Source: Erodium maritimum
Lineage: Eukaryota > Streptophyta > Magnoliopsida > Geraniales > Geraniaceae
DNA length: 64,000 nt
Assembly (NCBI GenBank): GCA_963921825.1
Contig: OY997592.1
Span: 57,742,336 to 57,806,335 of the forward strand
Direction of reading: 5' to 3'
A model generated the notes under the pieces. The model was not told the origin of the DNA. It ran no database searches and saw nothing but the letters and a program-made list of their open reading frames with translations. Position numbers and translations under genes: made by a program. Positions 1 to 12,070 of this stretch are shown piece by piece; the first letter of the stretch is position 1; each line of letters starts with the position of its first letter.

Positions 1-559
1 GTATACTACCTCCATGTGTCCGTAAGCAACCTGGAAGGCCAAGGACAATAAGGAGGCAGGGTTGTATGGAGCAAGTAAATTCTAGCCAAGGTCACACCCG
101 CAAGACCACTTAGACAAAAAAAGGTCTTGTTCTTCGTTGCAGCAGATGTAGAAATGTAGGACACAACATCCGTAACTGCACCACGAAGGACTACAGGTCG
201 AACCCACCACCTGCAAAGAAGGGTAGGAAAGGAGATGAAAAAGGGCACCGTTTAGGGTCTAAGAGCGATGCTGAACTTACGGAATTGCTTGATAGAAAAA
301 GGGCAGCCAGTCGAGTGAGGCTAGAGAAGGCCAGGGCTCTAATTAAACTGTGGAAAAGTAGGCAACGTGGTGATGGGAACTCTATAGCTGATGTTAATGA
401 GGCTGGTATTAGAGGTCATGGGGAATCTGATGTTGTTGGAGATGCTGCAAGTATGATGTGCAATTTTGGAGATGATGAGGGAGTAGTGGGGATTCTTTTC
501 ATGTTGGGATGGACGATGAGATACCCGTAAACCTTGGAGGGAATGATGATTTCCAAGGC

Positions 560-649
560 AACTTTGGGGCAGATTCACCTATACATGCTTACTTTGGGGC
601 AGACTCACCTATACCTGCTAACTTTGGAGCAGATTCACCTATACATGCT
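560..649 (+). repeat. Three 30-bp coding repeats (FGADSPI units)
   Basis: Three head-to-tail 30-bp units each encode a ten-residue block FGADSPI plus three variable residues (HAY, PAN, HAD). They lie in the acidic part of the MULE-1 transposase tail. The period is a multiple of three, so the reading frame is kept. Confidence 0.8.
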
Positions 650-1204
650 GATATTGAAGTAGATGAGGACATTGGGGTTGATGAAGGAGGTGCAGTCGAA
701 GACCCGAGTCAAAGATATAATGTTGAAGTGGAGGAGGTTGCTAGGCATCAGGCCAAGATTGTGAAAGAAGTGGAGGAGTTAATGGCACTTCTTGGGGACA
801 ATTTCTGGAAGTCTAGCCCGGGGAAAAAGGCAAGGCAAGAAAAGAAAATTGGTAATGTCAAAACATATGTGAAGATTGAGAAATATTTTCATCCAATTGA
901 TAATGCGAAGGTAATCCGAAAGAAGCGTACCCCAAGGAAGAAGCCTTTGAATTATGACATCCCCCATAAAAGAGCCCTTAAGCAAACTCCAAAAATTATG
1001 AAGCACCAGTCAATACCTTCAGTTACCAATCAGCCACCACTGAAAATCATCAAGGCTCGACCTCATACAACAAAGAAGAAGGTTACGTTCATATCAATGG
1101 AGACAAGCTATGCAAAACCAACAATTACAAGCATTACAAAGGCTACTGATACAAGGATTGCAACAAGCAACTATGTTGGAGAGGAATCATGGAAAAAGTG
1201 TAAG

Positions 1205-2109
1205 GTAAGTGTATTTCTTATCAATAATCTGCTAAACTTATAATGTTAGGGTTAAGGTTTACTTGTGACAAACATTTAGCTTAGGGTTAATATATTTGAA
1301 ACTTGATATTTGAGTTCAAAGTAGAAAAAATAGAGAATTTATTATCTAGGTTAGGTTAGGGTTAATCTGATTTTTGTTTACAATTTCATACATGTAGCTT
1401 AGGGTTAATATAATTGTTATGTTTTTATTTTTTCTTACAAGATGTTTCTGTAATACCTCTCTATAAGTTGTCTACAACAAATTAAGCCATAAGGTGTATA
1501 GGGGAAAGGCATATTCTATGAATTGAAATTTTAATATTTGTCAAGTAATCAAATAAGATGTTTATTTACAACTACAAGAACTATTTATTAAAAAGAAAGG
1601 AAGAAATTGGTATGACATAGTTTGGACGTATAATTAAGTTGCTTATCAAACAAATGCTAAGAACAGAACCCCACTTGTAAAGGAGCACATGCACATAGTA
1701 GTAGCAATATAGTATGGAGAAAATTATTTGTTTTGTTGCGAATGAGCTGTATAGCTTATATCATAGAAAGGAATATGTATTTGTCAACATGCTGCTAATC
1801 CAAACCTTATTTTCTAGATGATGCTAAGTATGGAAACCTTTATGACAATTATCATATACATGGTTACCTCACTTCATAACTCCTAACTCCAGATGATTTC
1901 ATATGTTACGCTCAAGGGTCCAATGATTTAATGCTAAGCCAATAAAATAAGATTAATTGAAACAAAAGAATTTTATTAATGGCAGATGGAGCATATTGTA
2001 TGGTAACTTAGAATTAAGGAAACATACATGGCAACTATCAAAAGAATTATGCAGTTCTGTATAAGAAATCAAAAATTCGAATACCTGACCCTTGTTCTTT
2101 ATTTTTCAG
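1205..2109 (+). other. Intron of the MULE-1 transposase tail, otherwise featureless
   Basis: AT-rich sequence of 905 bp between a GTAAGT donor and a TTTTTCAG acceptor. Scattered ttagggtt words occur at 1245-1400 but form no regular array. I see no gene inside it. Confidence 0.45.
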
Positions 2110-2145
2110 GCCGCAGAAGGATTTGAGAAATGGCTTGCTACATGA

Positions 2146-2625
2146 AAGAAAAGATTTGGAGCTGCTTCTAGAAGTGCTAAACCGAGTAGAGGATAAGCTG
2201 CAGTAGGAACCACTCCCAGCCAACCTTTGAACAAAACAGATAAAATGAAGCAAGGGATCAATTCTCAGCCTTAGGATTTAGGTTTGAGTTGTGGTTACAT
2301 GTGTGGATATTTTGTGGTTGGTGTAAGGCCATAATGGCCCTTTACTTTTGGACTAACTTGCAAGTTGTGTTGAATATGGTGGCAGACACCATGTGCATTA
2401 ACTATTGCACTTTTGACAAACCCTATGAGAATAGGATTCCCTCTCCCTTGACAGTCTGGAGCTTTTGTAATGACTAATGCTTGTTTGATGGCTTGACTGT
2501 TCACATGTGATGTATTGACTGTAGGTTCAATTATTTTCCCTCCCTTGTTTTGTGTCTACTTTACATGTTTGCTTATAAAAGAGCTTTGTAACGCACTTGT
2601 TAGGACTACACAAAGGGATGGTCAA
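2146..2625. other. Non-coding stretch after the transposase last exon
   Basis: No convincing reading frame. The stretch may hold the 3' untranslated region of the transposase transcript, since AT-rich words suited to polyadenylation occur. Short frames on either strand lack any motif. Confidence 0.4.
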
Positions 2626-3078
2626 GAGAACAATTTCAGAAGAGGAGGCAGATAGGAGTTACCTAGAATGGGAATCAAGATATGGATACTCCTCCTCCGA
2701 GCATTCAGATTAATGGAACAAGGCTCCCTCTTATGGTCCTCCTCCCTCACCCACATATGTGCATCCCCAAGAAATGTTTCCCGATTATGTATACCCATAC
2801 CTAGATGAAATGCCACCACAATACCAACCCCAACTACAACCTATTTCCCAGACGATGAAGATGAGCCATATGATGGTGAAGTTCAGAGCAAGCTAGCCCA
2901 ACCAAATGGGGAACCAAAAGGGAAACCAAAAAAGGAACTAGAAGAGAAATCTTCCAAACAAACTCCTCCATCATATCCCCCACAATTCGAAGAACATGAA
3001 CAACAGGTCCAAGAAGACTACTTTTCATCTCAAGGTAGTAGTAGTACTACTAGTCTATTTCGTAAACCCTCTGTATGA
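2625..3078 (+). other. Decayed proline- and glutamate-rich coding-like stretch
   Basis: The plus strand shows protein-like composition that is not uniform in frame. At 2637-2850 it is rich in Pro, Tyr and acidic residues (for example PPPSPTYVHPQEMFPDY). At 2821-3078 it is acidic and then basic, with a serine-rich end and a stop at 3076-3078. I recognise no domain. It could be a decayed accessory gene of MULE-1 or part of an older insertion. The codon bias suggests it was once coding; that is inference. Confidence 0.3.
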
Positions 3079-3331
3079 TTACTTTGTTTCATCTATGTGT
3101 ATGTGTTTAAGTTGAGGATTATGTAGTTCATGTAAGTCTAAGTACTGTTAAATATTGTGTAAGTTGAAAGCATCATGTGTTCATGTAACATAAATGGAGA
3201 GAAGCTATGCAAACACACACTCCTTCATTCCCATATCATTAAATTAACTTCTACATAATATGATAAATTAAGGTAGTACAGTGCATAATAGTACACAACA
3301 TAATACATATGGTACATGTCTTTCTTCCCTG

Positions 3332-3723
3332 CTACAATCTTCCTATCCTTAATAAGAACATTCTTACTATCATATAAAACAAAATACCACACATAAACCA
3401 AACATAATTAGAAAACCAGTTGGCCTGTTTCTCATTCTTTATTTTCTCATGTCGTAGAGCTTCTTCCAATGTCGTTATCCTTTCATACAACTCAAGGACT
3501 AATTCATCAACCCATTTGAAAAATTTGCAACTTCTTTCCCACTGCATAAACCATTATATATCATCATTTACCAAAGTTAACAATCCAAGATTATAATACA
3601 GTACTTAATATGAAGTGTATGCCTTACATTGTATTTTCCACATCCATAAAATCTACGACCAAGATTATTTATTGAGTATGATGTGTACATAAGAGCTTGA
3701 ACTCCACAATAGCATAGCACCAT
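3332..3723 (-). CDS. Small GRF zinc-finger protein with C-terminal membrane segment (two exons)
   Basis: Exon 1 runs 3723-3628 and exon 2 runs 3541-3332, joined in phase 0 across an 86-bp intron (AAT/gtaagg to tatgcag/TGG). The 101-residue product begins MVLCYCGVQALMY, continues with NNLGRRFYGCGKYN and, after the splice, WERSCKFFKWVDE. This is the zf-GRF pattern CxCG...GRxFxxC...CxFFxW, with all four expected zinc ligands (three Cys in exon 1, one in exon 2). A short coiled coil follows (LYERITTLEEALRHEKIKN). The C-terminal hydrophobic stretch YVWFMCGILFYMIVRMFLL should anchor in a membrane. Plants have many such GRF plus coiled coil plus membrane-segment proteins of unknown role. The gene is convergent to the MULE-1 transposase and appears intact. 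An extra upstream exon with a different start is possible. Confidence 0.72.
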
Positions 3724-4555
3724 TCTTTGGCTTCCAAAATCAACGTCCTTACAACAAATTGTGAATCAGATATGAGCATTCATTCAGCATCACATATGAA
3801 CAATTAACAAAGAGATTTTTCTTCCACCATTTATCTAAGCCTTAATTTTAAGCCCTAATGCACAATGTTTCAACACTTAGAATTAAACCTAAACACAGTT
3901 TGGATTGGATTTTGAAAAAGAAAAACACATTTCAAAACATATTCACCTAAATGTCAATTCCCAATCAACACAGACCATAAAAAGTGTTCATATTCGAACA
4001 AATTTCAAAATTTGAGATGTTCAAAGCCTAGTATTTGATACCCCTAACATTCCTCCAACTAATTTCCAAATTTGAAATGTTCAAAGCCTGCTATTTGATA
4101 ACCCTAACATTCCTCCAACTAATTTCATTTTACACCACATACCATAACAAGGAAGACGAATCAAATACCCAATACTGTTTTAGGGTTTCAGTTTTACTCA
4201 AGAACAAATATCTATTACATCAATCTGACCCTTGGACGTAACCCTACAGTATTACGTTTGGGGATTCCATATTTTCACGAGAAAAGGTGAATGATTTTGA
4301 AATCTTATCATTGAAACCTCTCCTCCGTCTTCAGCCGACCCAAACAGTATTGCCTTCGTCCCTTCATCTTTCACCAACCGTCTTCCTCTTCCCTAAGTTC
4401 CTTCACCCTAACCCTATTCCAGCGACCTTAGACCCTCTTTCTTCACCCTCAGACCTCCTCTTCTCTGAAAATAAAATCATGAAGAACACTCAAGAGAGGT
4501 TATAACCCCATTTGGCAAAGAGGAATCGTGTCTTCTAATGCTGAATAGTGAGGGT
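3724..4555. other. Non-coding flank of the GRF gene inside MULE-1
   Basis: Probable promoter and leader region of the minus-strand GRF gene. It contains a 60-bp tandem duplication (listed separately). A pyrimidine-rich tract at 4290-4450 reads as a purine-rich leader on the minus strand. No other gene is visible. Confidence 0.4.
4006..4126. repeat. 60-bp tandem duplication, two copies
   Basis: Two adjacent copies of a unit running from CAAATTTGAAATGTTCAAAG to ACATTCCTCCAACTAATTT, period 60, with only a few differences between them. Confidence 0.85.
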
Positions 4556-4753
4556 ATTTCGGCCATTAAAATTTTTACCCATCCACACGTGCGTGACATA
4601 TGGAGTTTCACTGGCGGCCCGTGATTTTTTTGACAGCAGTTTATGTTTTTTGACAATTATTTTGGCAGACTATGTATAATGGTCGATAAAATAGTCAATA
4701 GTTATAACATGTACTGAGAAGTCGACCCATAGTTATTTTCTGGAGTTTTCCCT
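4556..4753 (-). repeat. Candidate right terminal region of MULE-1
   Basis: The minus strand reads inward from 4753 as GGGAAAACTCCAGAAAATA, then AT-rich sequence, and passes AATGGCCGAAATACCCTCAC near 4546-4565. Short words of the type '..ATACCCT' inside a GGGAAAA-starting end are typical of plant MULE termini. The partner end is outside the window, so this rests on style only. Confidence 0.4.
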
Positions 4754-4861
4754 ACATTTATTATCTTATATAGTATACTATATCAAATTGCCCTAAATTT
4801 TATTTCTGTTCCAATTTAATCTGATTTAAATTTCAATGACAAAAATGCTTCTTATATGTAA

Positions 4862-5586
4862 TGTTAGAATAAATGTAGCAACGCCTATCTTTTTGAAAAA
4901 TGCTTTGTGTTTTACCCCATCAACACTCAATCGATTATTGAATTGAAGAAGTCAATGACAGTTGTGGTGTCTTTTGTTTTTAAGTTGCAAGCGTGATATT
5001 CGGCAGTCAAAGAAAACATGTGCTGATCTCTCGGTTTGTTGAGTATTTAAATTTAATTTTGAATTATTTAAAAATTACCTTTGTGTCATTATACTCTCAC
5101 GCCTATAAATAATGGTTGTAGGCTCGTTAATATACATATGACATTCACTTATTTTCTCTAAAATTTTGCCACTATCACGTCTTCATTTCTCCTTTTACGG
5201 TACATCATTTACCAACTTCTTACCTTGTTTTAATTATTCTTTCACACCCCACTTTCTCGATACAAAAATCCGTGTTACTTTTGTTCGAGTTTCTCTATAC
5301 TATATTTTCTAGGTACCGTCTCCACAAGTTCCACATTCAGAACCGTGAGTGGGCACGAGTCTGGATAGAAACTGTGTTAAACTCGGGGAGCATACCGACC
5401 TGTTCACCACCTCGGACACGCCTGACTAATTTGCTTCAAGTCAGTAGACCTCACTGCCGCGCCACAACTTACTCCGTTATTGTTCTACTAAACGGATGTG
5501 TTTGTTACCATTATTATTTATTCTTTTGTTCTTCTGCCTGATTGCCCGCATCAAATCTACTGTTTAGGGAAACCTTTAATTCTACA
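4862..5586 (+). repeat. Copia-1 5' LTR
   Basis: Starts TGTTAGAATAAATG and ends AATTCTACA, 725 bp. A TATA-like CCTATAAATAATGG lies near 5101-5114. Its diverged partner is split across 23418-23751 and 33970-34374. The usual initiator-Met primer site TGGTATCAGAGC is not seen immediately after it. Confidence 0.85.
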
Positions 5587-5620
5587 ATTTGAAGCAAATT
5601 AGTTACCTACATATTAGAGG

Positions 5621-8600
5621 ATGAATCTGAACAACATGAATGTTGTTAGTAGATCTTTGATGCACGATAACAAGATTGAAGCTTTGGATGTGAATAACTA
5701 TCATAGATGGAATCAGAAGATTTTTATGTGTCTGGAATAACTTGAATTAGATTATGTGTTAATGAATGACCCCCCTGCTTTATAGGTTATAACTATCACC
5801 TCTAAGACTTATGAAACTAATTCCGATACTCCCCCTGTGCCTGCTTCAACGTCCAAGACGAATGAAGCTATTGTTCTGAAATTTGAAAAGGACAATACAA
5901 CTACTAGGTTTCATCTTCTTAGTTCTTTGTCAAACATCTTATTCGACTTATACCCTATGCATAAGTCGACTAAAAGTATATGGGAACTACTGGAAAAGAA
6001 GTATGAGGCCGATGATGTCGGGAAGAAAAAGTACATGGTAGGAAAGTGACTTGCTTTCCATTTGGTCAATAACAAGTCCATCATGAAACAAGTGCACGAT
6101 TATGAGAACCTCTCAACCGCAGTGGTGAATGAAGGCATGAAGATTTGTGAGATATTTCTTGCGAATGTCCTTCTCGACAAGTTCCCCCCATCTTGGAGTG
6201 AATACAATAATCCATTAAAATATAAAAAACGGGACCTAACTCTTCAAGAACTTACATCTCATATGCAGATTGAGGAAACAAATCGAATGAAGGACAAGTT
6301 GGACCGTTTTGCCCACCCTATGGTGAAAGCTAATATTGTGGAAGCTGGTGAACCTTCGCAAACCAATAGGTTCAAACCGAAGTCTAAAAGTATCCAGAAG
6401 CGAGAACCTTTCAAGATGAAGAACAAGTTCGTGAAACCGACCTTCAAGGCCAACAAACCTCCTCTGAGGTTGACTTGCTTCGTATGCACAAAAGTGGGGC
6501 ATCAATCTTATCAATGCCCATATCGATAGAATCCTCTAAAGGATCAAGCAAAGGCGTACTTGGATGAAGGGGATGATGACATCGTGGCCGCTGTGGTCGT
6601 CGAGGCGAAATTGGTCTCGAATAGTGTCGACTGGGTGATGGACTCAACAGAAACTCGACACTTGTGCAACACTGAGAAGTTGTTCTTCGACTTTCATGAA
6701 GCCACACCAAGAGAAGTCGTGTAAATGAGAGATGATCATCAAGCTCCAATCACTGGACGAGGAAAAATAAGGCTGAAGCTTACTTCTGGAAAGACTCTAG
6801 CTCTTCATGATGCGTTGTGTGTCCCTACGATACGTCGGAATCTCGTCTCCAACTACCTCGTCAACAAAGATGGAATCAAGACTGTCACTGAGAATGATAC
6901 GACCAGTTTTACTAAGAGTGATATGTTCGTAGGGAAACATATGCTCGTGGTAGTTTTTTTTCTCTTCAATGTTGATGAAGTTTTAATCAATAAAAATGTT
7001 TCAGCATCTGCTTATATCGTTGAGTCTCTTGATCTTTGGCATGGTAGATTAGGACACGTTTATGTTGGATCGATTAAACGCCTAAAACTCATGTCAAACT
7101 TACCAACTCTTTCTATCTCTGAACTCTCGAAATGTAAAATTTGTACGGAGGCAAAATTCACAAGGAAGTCATGTAAACCCGTTACAACAAGGCAAACCAA
7201 CCTTCTTGACTTAATCCATACCGATCTTGTGGATTTCAAGAACACGGGGAGCAACGGAGGCAAACATTATTATGTTTCCTTCATCGACGATTGCTCGAGG
7301 TTCACGAGAGTCTAACTACTTAGAAAAAAGATGAAGATGAGGAGATGTCAGTTAAGTTCAAGAACGAGGTAGAAAACCAACTTGAGAGGAAGATCAAGAG
7401 AGTGAGGTCCGATAGAGGTGGAGAGTATGGTTCAATATTTTTGAAGAAAGTTTGTCAATTGCACAGTATAATTCACGAGACCAGTGCACCATATACACCT
7501 CAACAAAATGAAGTAGCTGAACGTAAAAACCGAACTCTAAAGAACATGATGAATACAATGCTCTTGAGTTTGGGCCTTCTGACAAAATGTGGCGGAAGCA
7601 GTCTTATCTGCATGATATGTCCTCAACCGAGTACCACAAAAGAAGCTCAACAAGACCCCTTACGAGATTTGGAAAGGCCACACTCCGAACCAGCTGTTTC
7701 TCAAAGTGTGAGGGTGCTTGGCGAAAGTCGGCCTCACTGACCCCAAAAGGACTACTATTGGACCAAAAACCTATGATTGTGTGTTCATAGGTTACCCCCA
7801 AAACAACGCAACGTATAGATTCGTATCTCTGGATGATCACTTGATTTCTGAAGCCAGAGATGCTGATTTCTATGAGCCCATCTTTCCACTTAAGAAAGAT
7901 GTTGCTACTTCTTCGGTCGAACCCACTATCACTGGTTCCTTTTTGTCGTTGACTGATAGGTGGGTCACCGATCCTTCGACTTCCGTTGATCCTCCTGAAG
8001 AACCTAGAAGGAGCAAGAGGAGTAGGGTCGAGAAGAGCTTTGGAGACGATTTTGTGACATCCTTTCTCTTGGAAGTATATACGACGGACAACCTCACCGA
8101 CGAACTTGTTTCAGCTTTCCTGTTAGAAGATGATCCAAGAACCTACGGTGAGGCTCTTAGATCAGTTCATGCTAACCTATGGAAGGAAGCCATCAAGAAC
8201 GAACTGGACTCTATCATATCCAATGGGACTTGGGATCTAGCAAACTTACCTAAAGTTTCTAAACCTATTAGTAGTAAGTGGATATTCAAGAAAAAGATGA
8301 GACATGACGATACGATAGAACGGTTCAAGGAGAGACTCGTAGTACATGGGTTTACACAAAAGAATGACGTTGACTACTTCGATACCCACTCCCCCGTGAC
8401 CAAGATTGCGACAATTAGGTCACTTGTTGCTCTTACTGCCATTCACGACTTGATTATCCATCAGATGGATGTCAAGATTGCGTTCCTGAACGGTGATTTG
8501 AACGAAGAGATTTACATGACACAAAACGAGGCGTTCATTGTCAAGGGTTAAGAGGTTAAGACGTGTAGGCCTCGTAAGTCTCTTTATGGACTGAAACAAG

Positions 8601-9620
8601 CACCTAAGCAATGGTAGGAAAAGTTCAACTATACCTTGGTGAGTGACGGATATACGGTGAACTACTCTGATTCGTGTGTATACTCAAAAATGACTAAATC
8701 AGGTTGTGTCATTATTTGTCTCGATGTTGACGACATGTTGATTTTTGGAGCTAATATCGAGTCCGTGAACGTAGCTAAGAATTTCTTCTCATCACATTTT
8801 GAGATGAAGGACTTGGGAGAAGCTGACATAATACTTGGAGTTAAAGTGATTCGTAACCCCAATGAGATCTCCTTAAGTCAATATCATTACGTTGAGAAAG
8901 TGTTGGAGAAATTCAATCACTTTGACGTTGCAGATGCTAGAACTACCTATGATCATAATATACATCTCGTGAAGAACTCAGGTGAAAGCGTTTCACAAAT
9001 CGATTACGTTAAGATCATAGGAAGTGTGATGTTCCTCATGAGCTATACCCAACCAGATATAGCCTATGTTGTGAGCAGGTTGAGTCGGTACACATAACCC
9101 AAGCGAAGAACTCTGAGATGTTCTTCGTCGATTACTAAAGTACCTGAAAGGGACAACCGATTGGTCCCTACACCACAATAGATTCCCCGCCGTGTTAGAG
9201 GGATATTGTGATGTAAAATGGGTGTTAGGTAACGACGATATCAGCTCGGCGAGCGGGTATGTGTTCACCTTGGGTAGAGGTGCTATTTCAGGGAAATCAT
9301 CTAAATAGACATGTATAGTCCGCTCCACTATGGAGTTTGAGTTCATTGCTCTTGATTTAGCTGGACAAGAAGTAGGCTGGTTGAGGAACTTACTAGCAGA
9401 TGTGCCTGTATGAGGAAGACATGCATAACCCGTTTCACTACATTGCGATTCACAATCGACAATATGCGTTGCGAAGAATAATGTCTACAATGGGAAGAGA
9501 AGACATATTCGTATTCGACATGGTGCAGTGAGACAACTCCTAAAACGAGGACGGATTTCCTTGGACTACATGAAGTCCAAAATGAATCTTACAGATCCCT
9601 TCACTAAAAGACTACCATGA
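5621..9620 (+). pseudogene. Copia-1 gag-pol fossil
   Basis: Decayed Ty1/copia polyprotein with parts in the usual order. Gag is at about 5621-6530, ending in a CCHC knuckle (CFVCTKVGHQSYQC). Protease remains lie near 6620-6720. Integrase is at about 7000-7750, with the HHCC region and the RSDRGGEY-type core. Reverse transcriptase is at about 8150-8900, and RNase H remains at about 9100-9600. It is broken at more than ten places and carries no complete protein. Confidence 0.85.
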
Positions 9621-9719
9621 AGAGTGATCCTTAATTCGTCGAGGGGTATGGGGTTAAAACCCATAGACGAAGACCGTGTGGTTGACCCTTGAGTAGGTCG
9701 CGAGACGTCATTCGAGTCT

Positions 9720-10046
9720 TTATGATCTATACTCACATTTTGTGATGTTGCTTTGAGACACACTTGATAGATCATGATCGATAGCTAGTTTTTAGTAATA
9801 TACTATTGAGACACATTTGATGGATCCCGACCACCTATACGGTGGATGTTGTGCCTAATGATCTATAGTCACTTTATGTGGTGGTGCTATTTGAGAAGTA
9901 CTTGATGGATCTCATCATCGATATAGATCTATAGTCACGTTTTATGGTGGTGCTATTTGAGATCCACTTGATAGATTTTTATTTTTAGCCTCGATCTATA
10001 CCCAATTTTGGGGGTGCTTTGAGGTGCACTTGATAGATCGGATTGT
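9720..10046 (+). repeat. Diverged tandem units in the copia-1 3' untranslated region
   Basis: Four or so diverged units of about 80-90 bp share GATCTATAGTCAC, GGTGGTGCTATTTGAGA and CACTTGATAGATC. A further diverged unit appears at 22990-23055 on the far side of the insertion block, which shows that both sides belong to the same element. Confidence 0.65.
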
Positions 10047-10678
10047 TAGAGCATGTACATCGCAAGGTCATGGGTTCGGGTTCAAGGGTTCAGAATCACG
10101 TGTTGACTAGGATGAATTGTGATGCGAATCGCTGATTTTAAAAGAGCACCACATTGTGGGGATCATCTATGGGGTTAGGGGTTCATATGAGTGCCGAGTG
10201 TATGCTGACTGGATAATTAATTATGCTTTTGCTCAATTTATTAAATTCATATTTAAAATAGTAAATACTAAATGTAATTATATTTTTTATGATAAAATGT
10301 ATAAATAAATAAATTAATTAGCTAAAATGAAAATTAAACTTGAACTTATAATTATTTTAAAAAAATAAATTTAATAAAAACCAAATAATACATTCACGAT
10401 TCGAAGGGTAAATCAAATTTGGTATAGTCTCGATTCGAAGTGTAAATCAATTTTGGTACAGTCTCGATTCGAAGTGTAAATCAATGTTTTTTGTGTGATC
10501 AAAGTCATTAAATAAATTATTTAGAACAATATTTAAACCTAATGAGCATAAATTTATAAATTTTGGACACCGTTTACACAAAATCAGATTTAAAATAATT
10601 GTATTATTTTGATTTTATGTATTAAATATAATTAAAAAAAAGAATAAAAAATAACTGGTCACGTGGCACGTTGGGATT
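10047..10678. other. AT-rich segment of unknown origin left of LTR-A
   Basis: AT-rich, with no gene. It contains a short tandem repeat (listed separately). It does not resemble the copia-1 3' region and is probably part of another insertion whose ends I cannot define. Confidence 0.4.
10396..10485. repeat. Short tandem repeat, about 34 bp, three copies
   Basis: Three units share CGATTCGAAGTGTAAATCAA followed by a TTTGGTA-type end. Confidence 0.75.
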
Positions 10679-12070
10679 TGTAATAAGCACTCCCGGTCAA
10701 TGCCAGTCAAACCTGCGAAAAACAGGAAAATTTAAAATTTTTAAGACAAACACTTAATTGAACCTAAAATGACCCCGAGAGTCATACCGGACTTAATTTG
10801 ACGCCGTTATCGACCAAAGTGAGTTCCAGGGGACTCAGGGCAACTTTCTGATCAATTTGGGAAAAGTTGACTTTTCGCTGGAAAAGTCAATCGAGCGACG
10901 TTTTGGTCCATTCGAGGACCATTTTGGATCCAAAAAGCTTAGCCGTCGTTGCAACGGTCTTAGTTGAGCCATTTCCTTGTAGCCTGTGAAGTTTCGTAAT
11001 TTTTGGAAAAAAGTGCCCGTTCGAGGCCCGAAACGTCCGATTTTCGTGAATCTGATTGGAAAATATCTAGTAGATATTTTCCCAAAAAGGTGTGGGACCC
11101 ACATGACACATGTCATGAATGTGGTTGAAGGAATAAGGGAGGACAACTTTACCCTTAACTTTATAGAAAAGACAAAATGAAAAGGAAGGGTATTTTGGTC
11201 TTTTTGCTATGTGTTAGTGTTTGAATCAAAATAAAAGAGAATGGTGGAAGGTGATACACGGCAATTCAGAAAATTTCAGAAATTAGGAGAGAGAATAGAG
11301 AGAAAGAAGAGAGAGAAAGGGAAAGAAAGAAAAGGGGAGATTTTTGGAGATTGTCGACGATCCTACCGTTGGATCGGGTTTATTCTTGTATAACCGTCAT
11401 CCCCTCTTCGTTGTCTACGGTAAGAACCCGACTTTTTCTCATTTTGACACGTTTTTTTTCTTCCTAAGTGTTCGTTTAGAATTGATTAAATGATGAACGG
11501 TTGAGGTTTAGAGTTTGTTAGGAACGTTTTGGGGCGAAAAGGAACGTTTTCCATTGTGTCCGGGTGGGGCCCACTTGCTCGGGTGCTCGGGTTTTATGTT
11601 CGGGTGGTTTAGAACGTTCCCCGGACCATTTATCCATAACCGAATCGAAATTTGGAATTAAATTGGAAAAGTTGTAATTATCGGGTTTAGAAACTTTAAA
11701 CGTCAATTAATTGACTCGGAAGTCGGAATTCGATTCCGTCAAGTGCATTGGGACCCTTGAATTATTCCAAGACCGTAGAAACGAAAACAGGAATTTTTGG
11801 AGCCCCGGAAGGGCATTTCCAAAACCCGAGCAGATTCGCCATGTCGGGCGAATCGGGCCTTTACGGGTCCTTTATCGACAAGGTCGAGTAATTGGGAAGT
11901 TCAGGAGTGATCGAAATTGTCGGGGTTACGTTTGGGCGTTAAGTTTATTGAATTTCAGTTTATTCCTGCGAGTTTAAAAGTGCCTTAAAATTGTGTTCTT
12001 TTAGATCGTGCTGCAGACCGAGGGAAAGGAAAGCTAGGCGAGTGACTGAGATCACGCCGGAGCTTGTTGG

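Larger units (their letters stand above)
3..2145 (+). pseudogene. C-terminal tail of a MULE transposase (MURA), zinc-knuckle part
   Basis: An open frame enters from the left edge. It reads PPCVRKQPGRPRTIRRQG near 9-62, the basic proline-rich linker usual after the SWIM domain of plant MURA proteins. A CX2CX4HX4C zinc knuckle follows (CSRCRNVGHNIRNC, 138-179). An acidic and then a lysine-rich tail extends to about 1204. AAG/gtaagt at 1204-1205 is a good splice donor. The acceptor ttttcag ends at 2109, and the last exon 2110-2145 adds KAAEGFEKWLAT-type sequence in phase and a stop. An in-frame TAG lies at 111-113, and the tail changes frame near 478-510, so this copy is probably dead unless these positions are spliced out. 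The catalytic DDE domain is outside the window. A host gene domesticated from a MULE is an alternative. Confidence 0.55.
1..4753 (+). mobile_element. Right-hand part of a Mutator-like element (MULE-1)
   Basis: The left end is outside the window. The segment contains the C-terminal tail of a MURA-type transposase on the plus strand, a convergent small GRF zinc-finger gene on the minus strand, and a right border. Read inward on the minus strand, the border starts GGGAAAACTCCAGAAAATA, and GGGAAAA-type ends are common in plant MULEs. The border at 4753 is inferred from this start and from the change to plain AT-rich DNA before the copia-1 LTR at 4862. I cannot test the terminal inverted repeat or the 9-bp target duplication, because the other end is missing. 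Confidence 0.5.
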
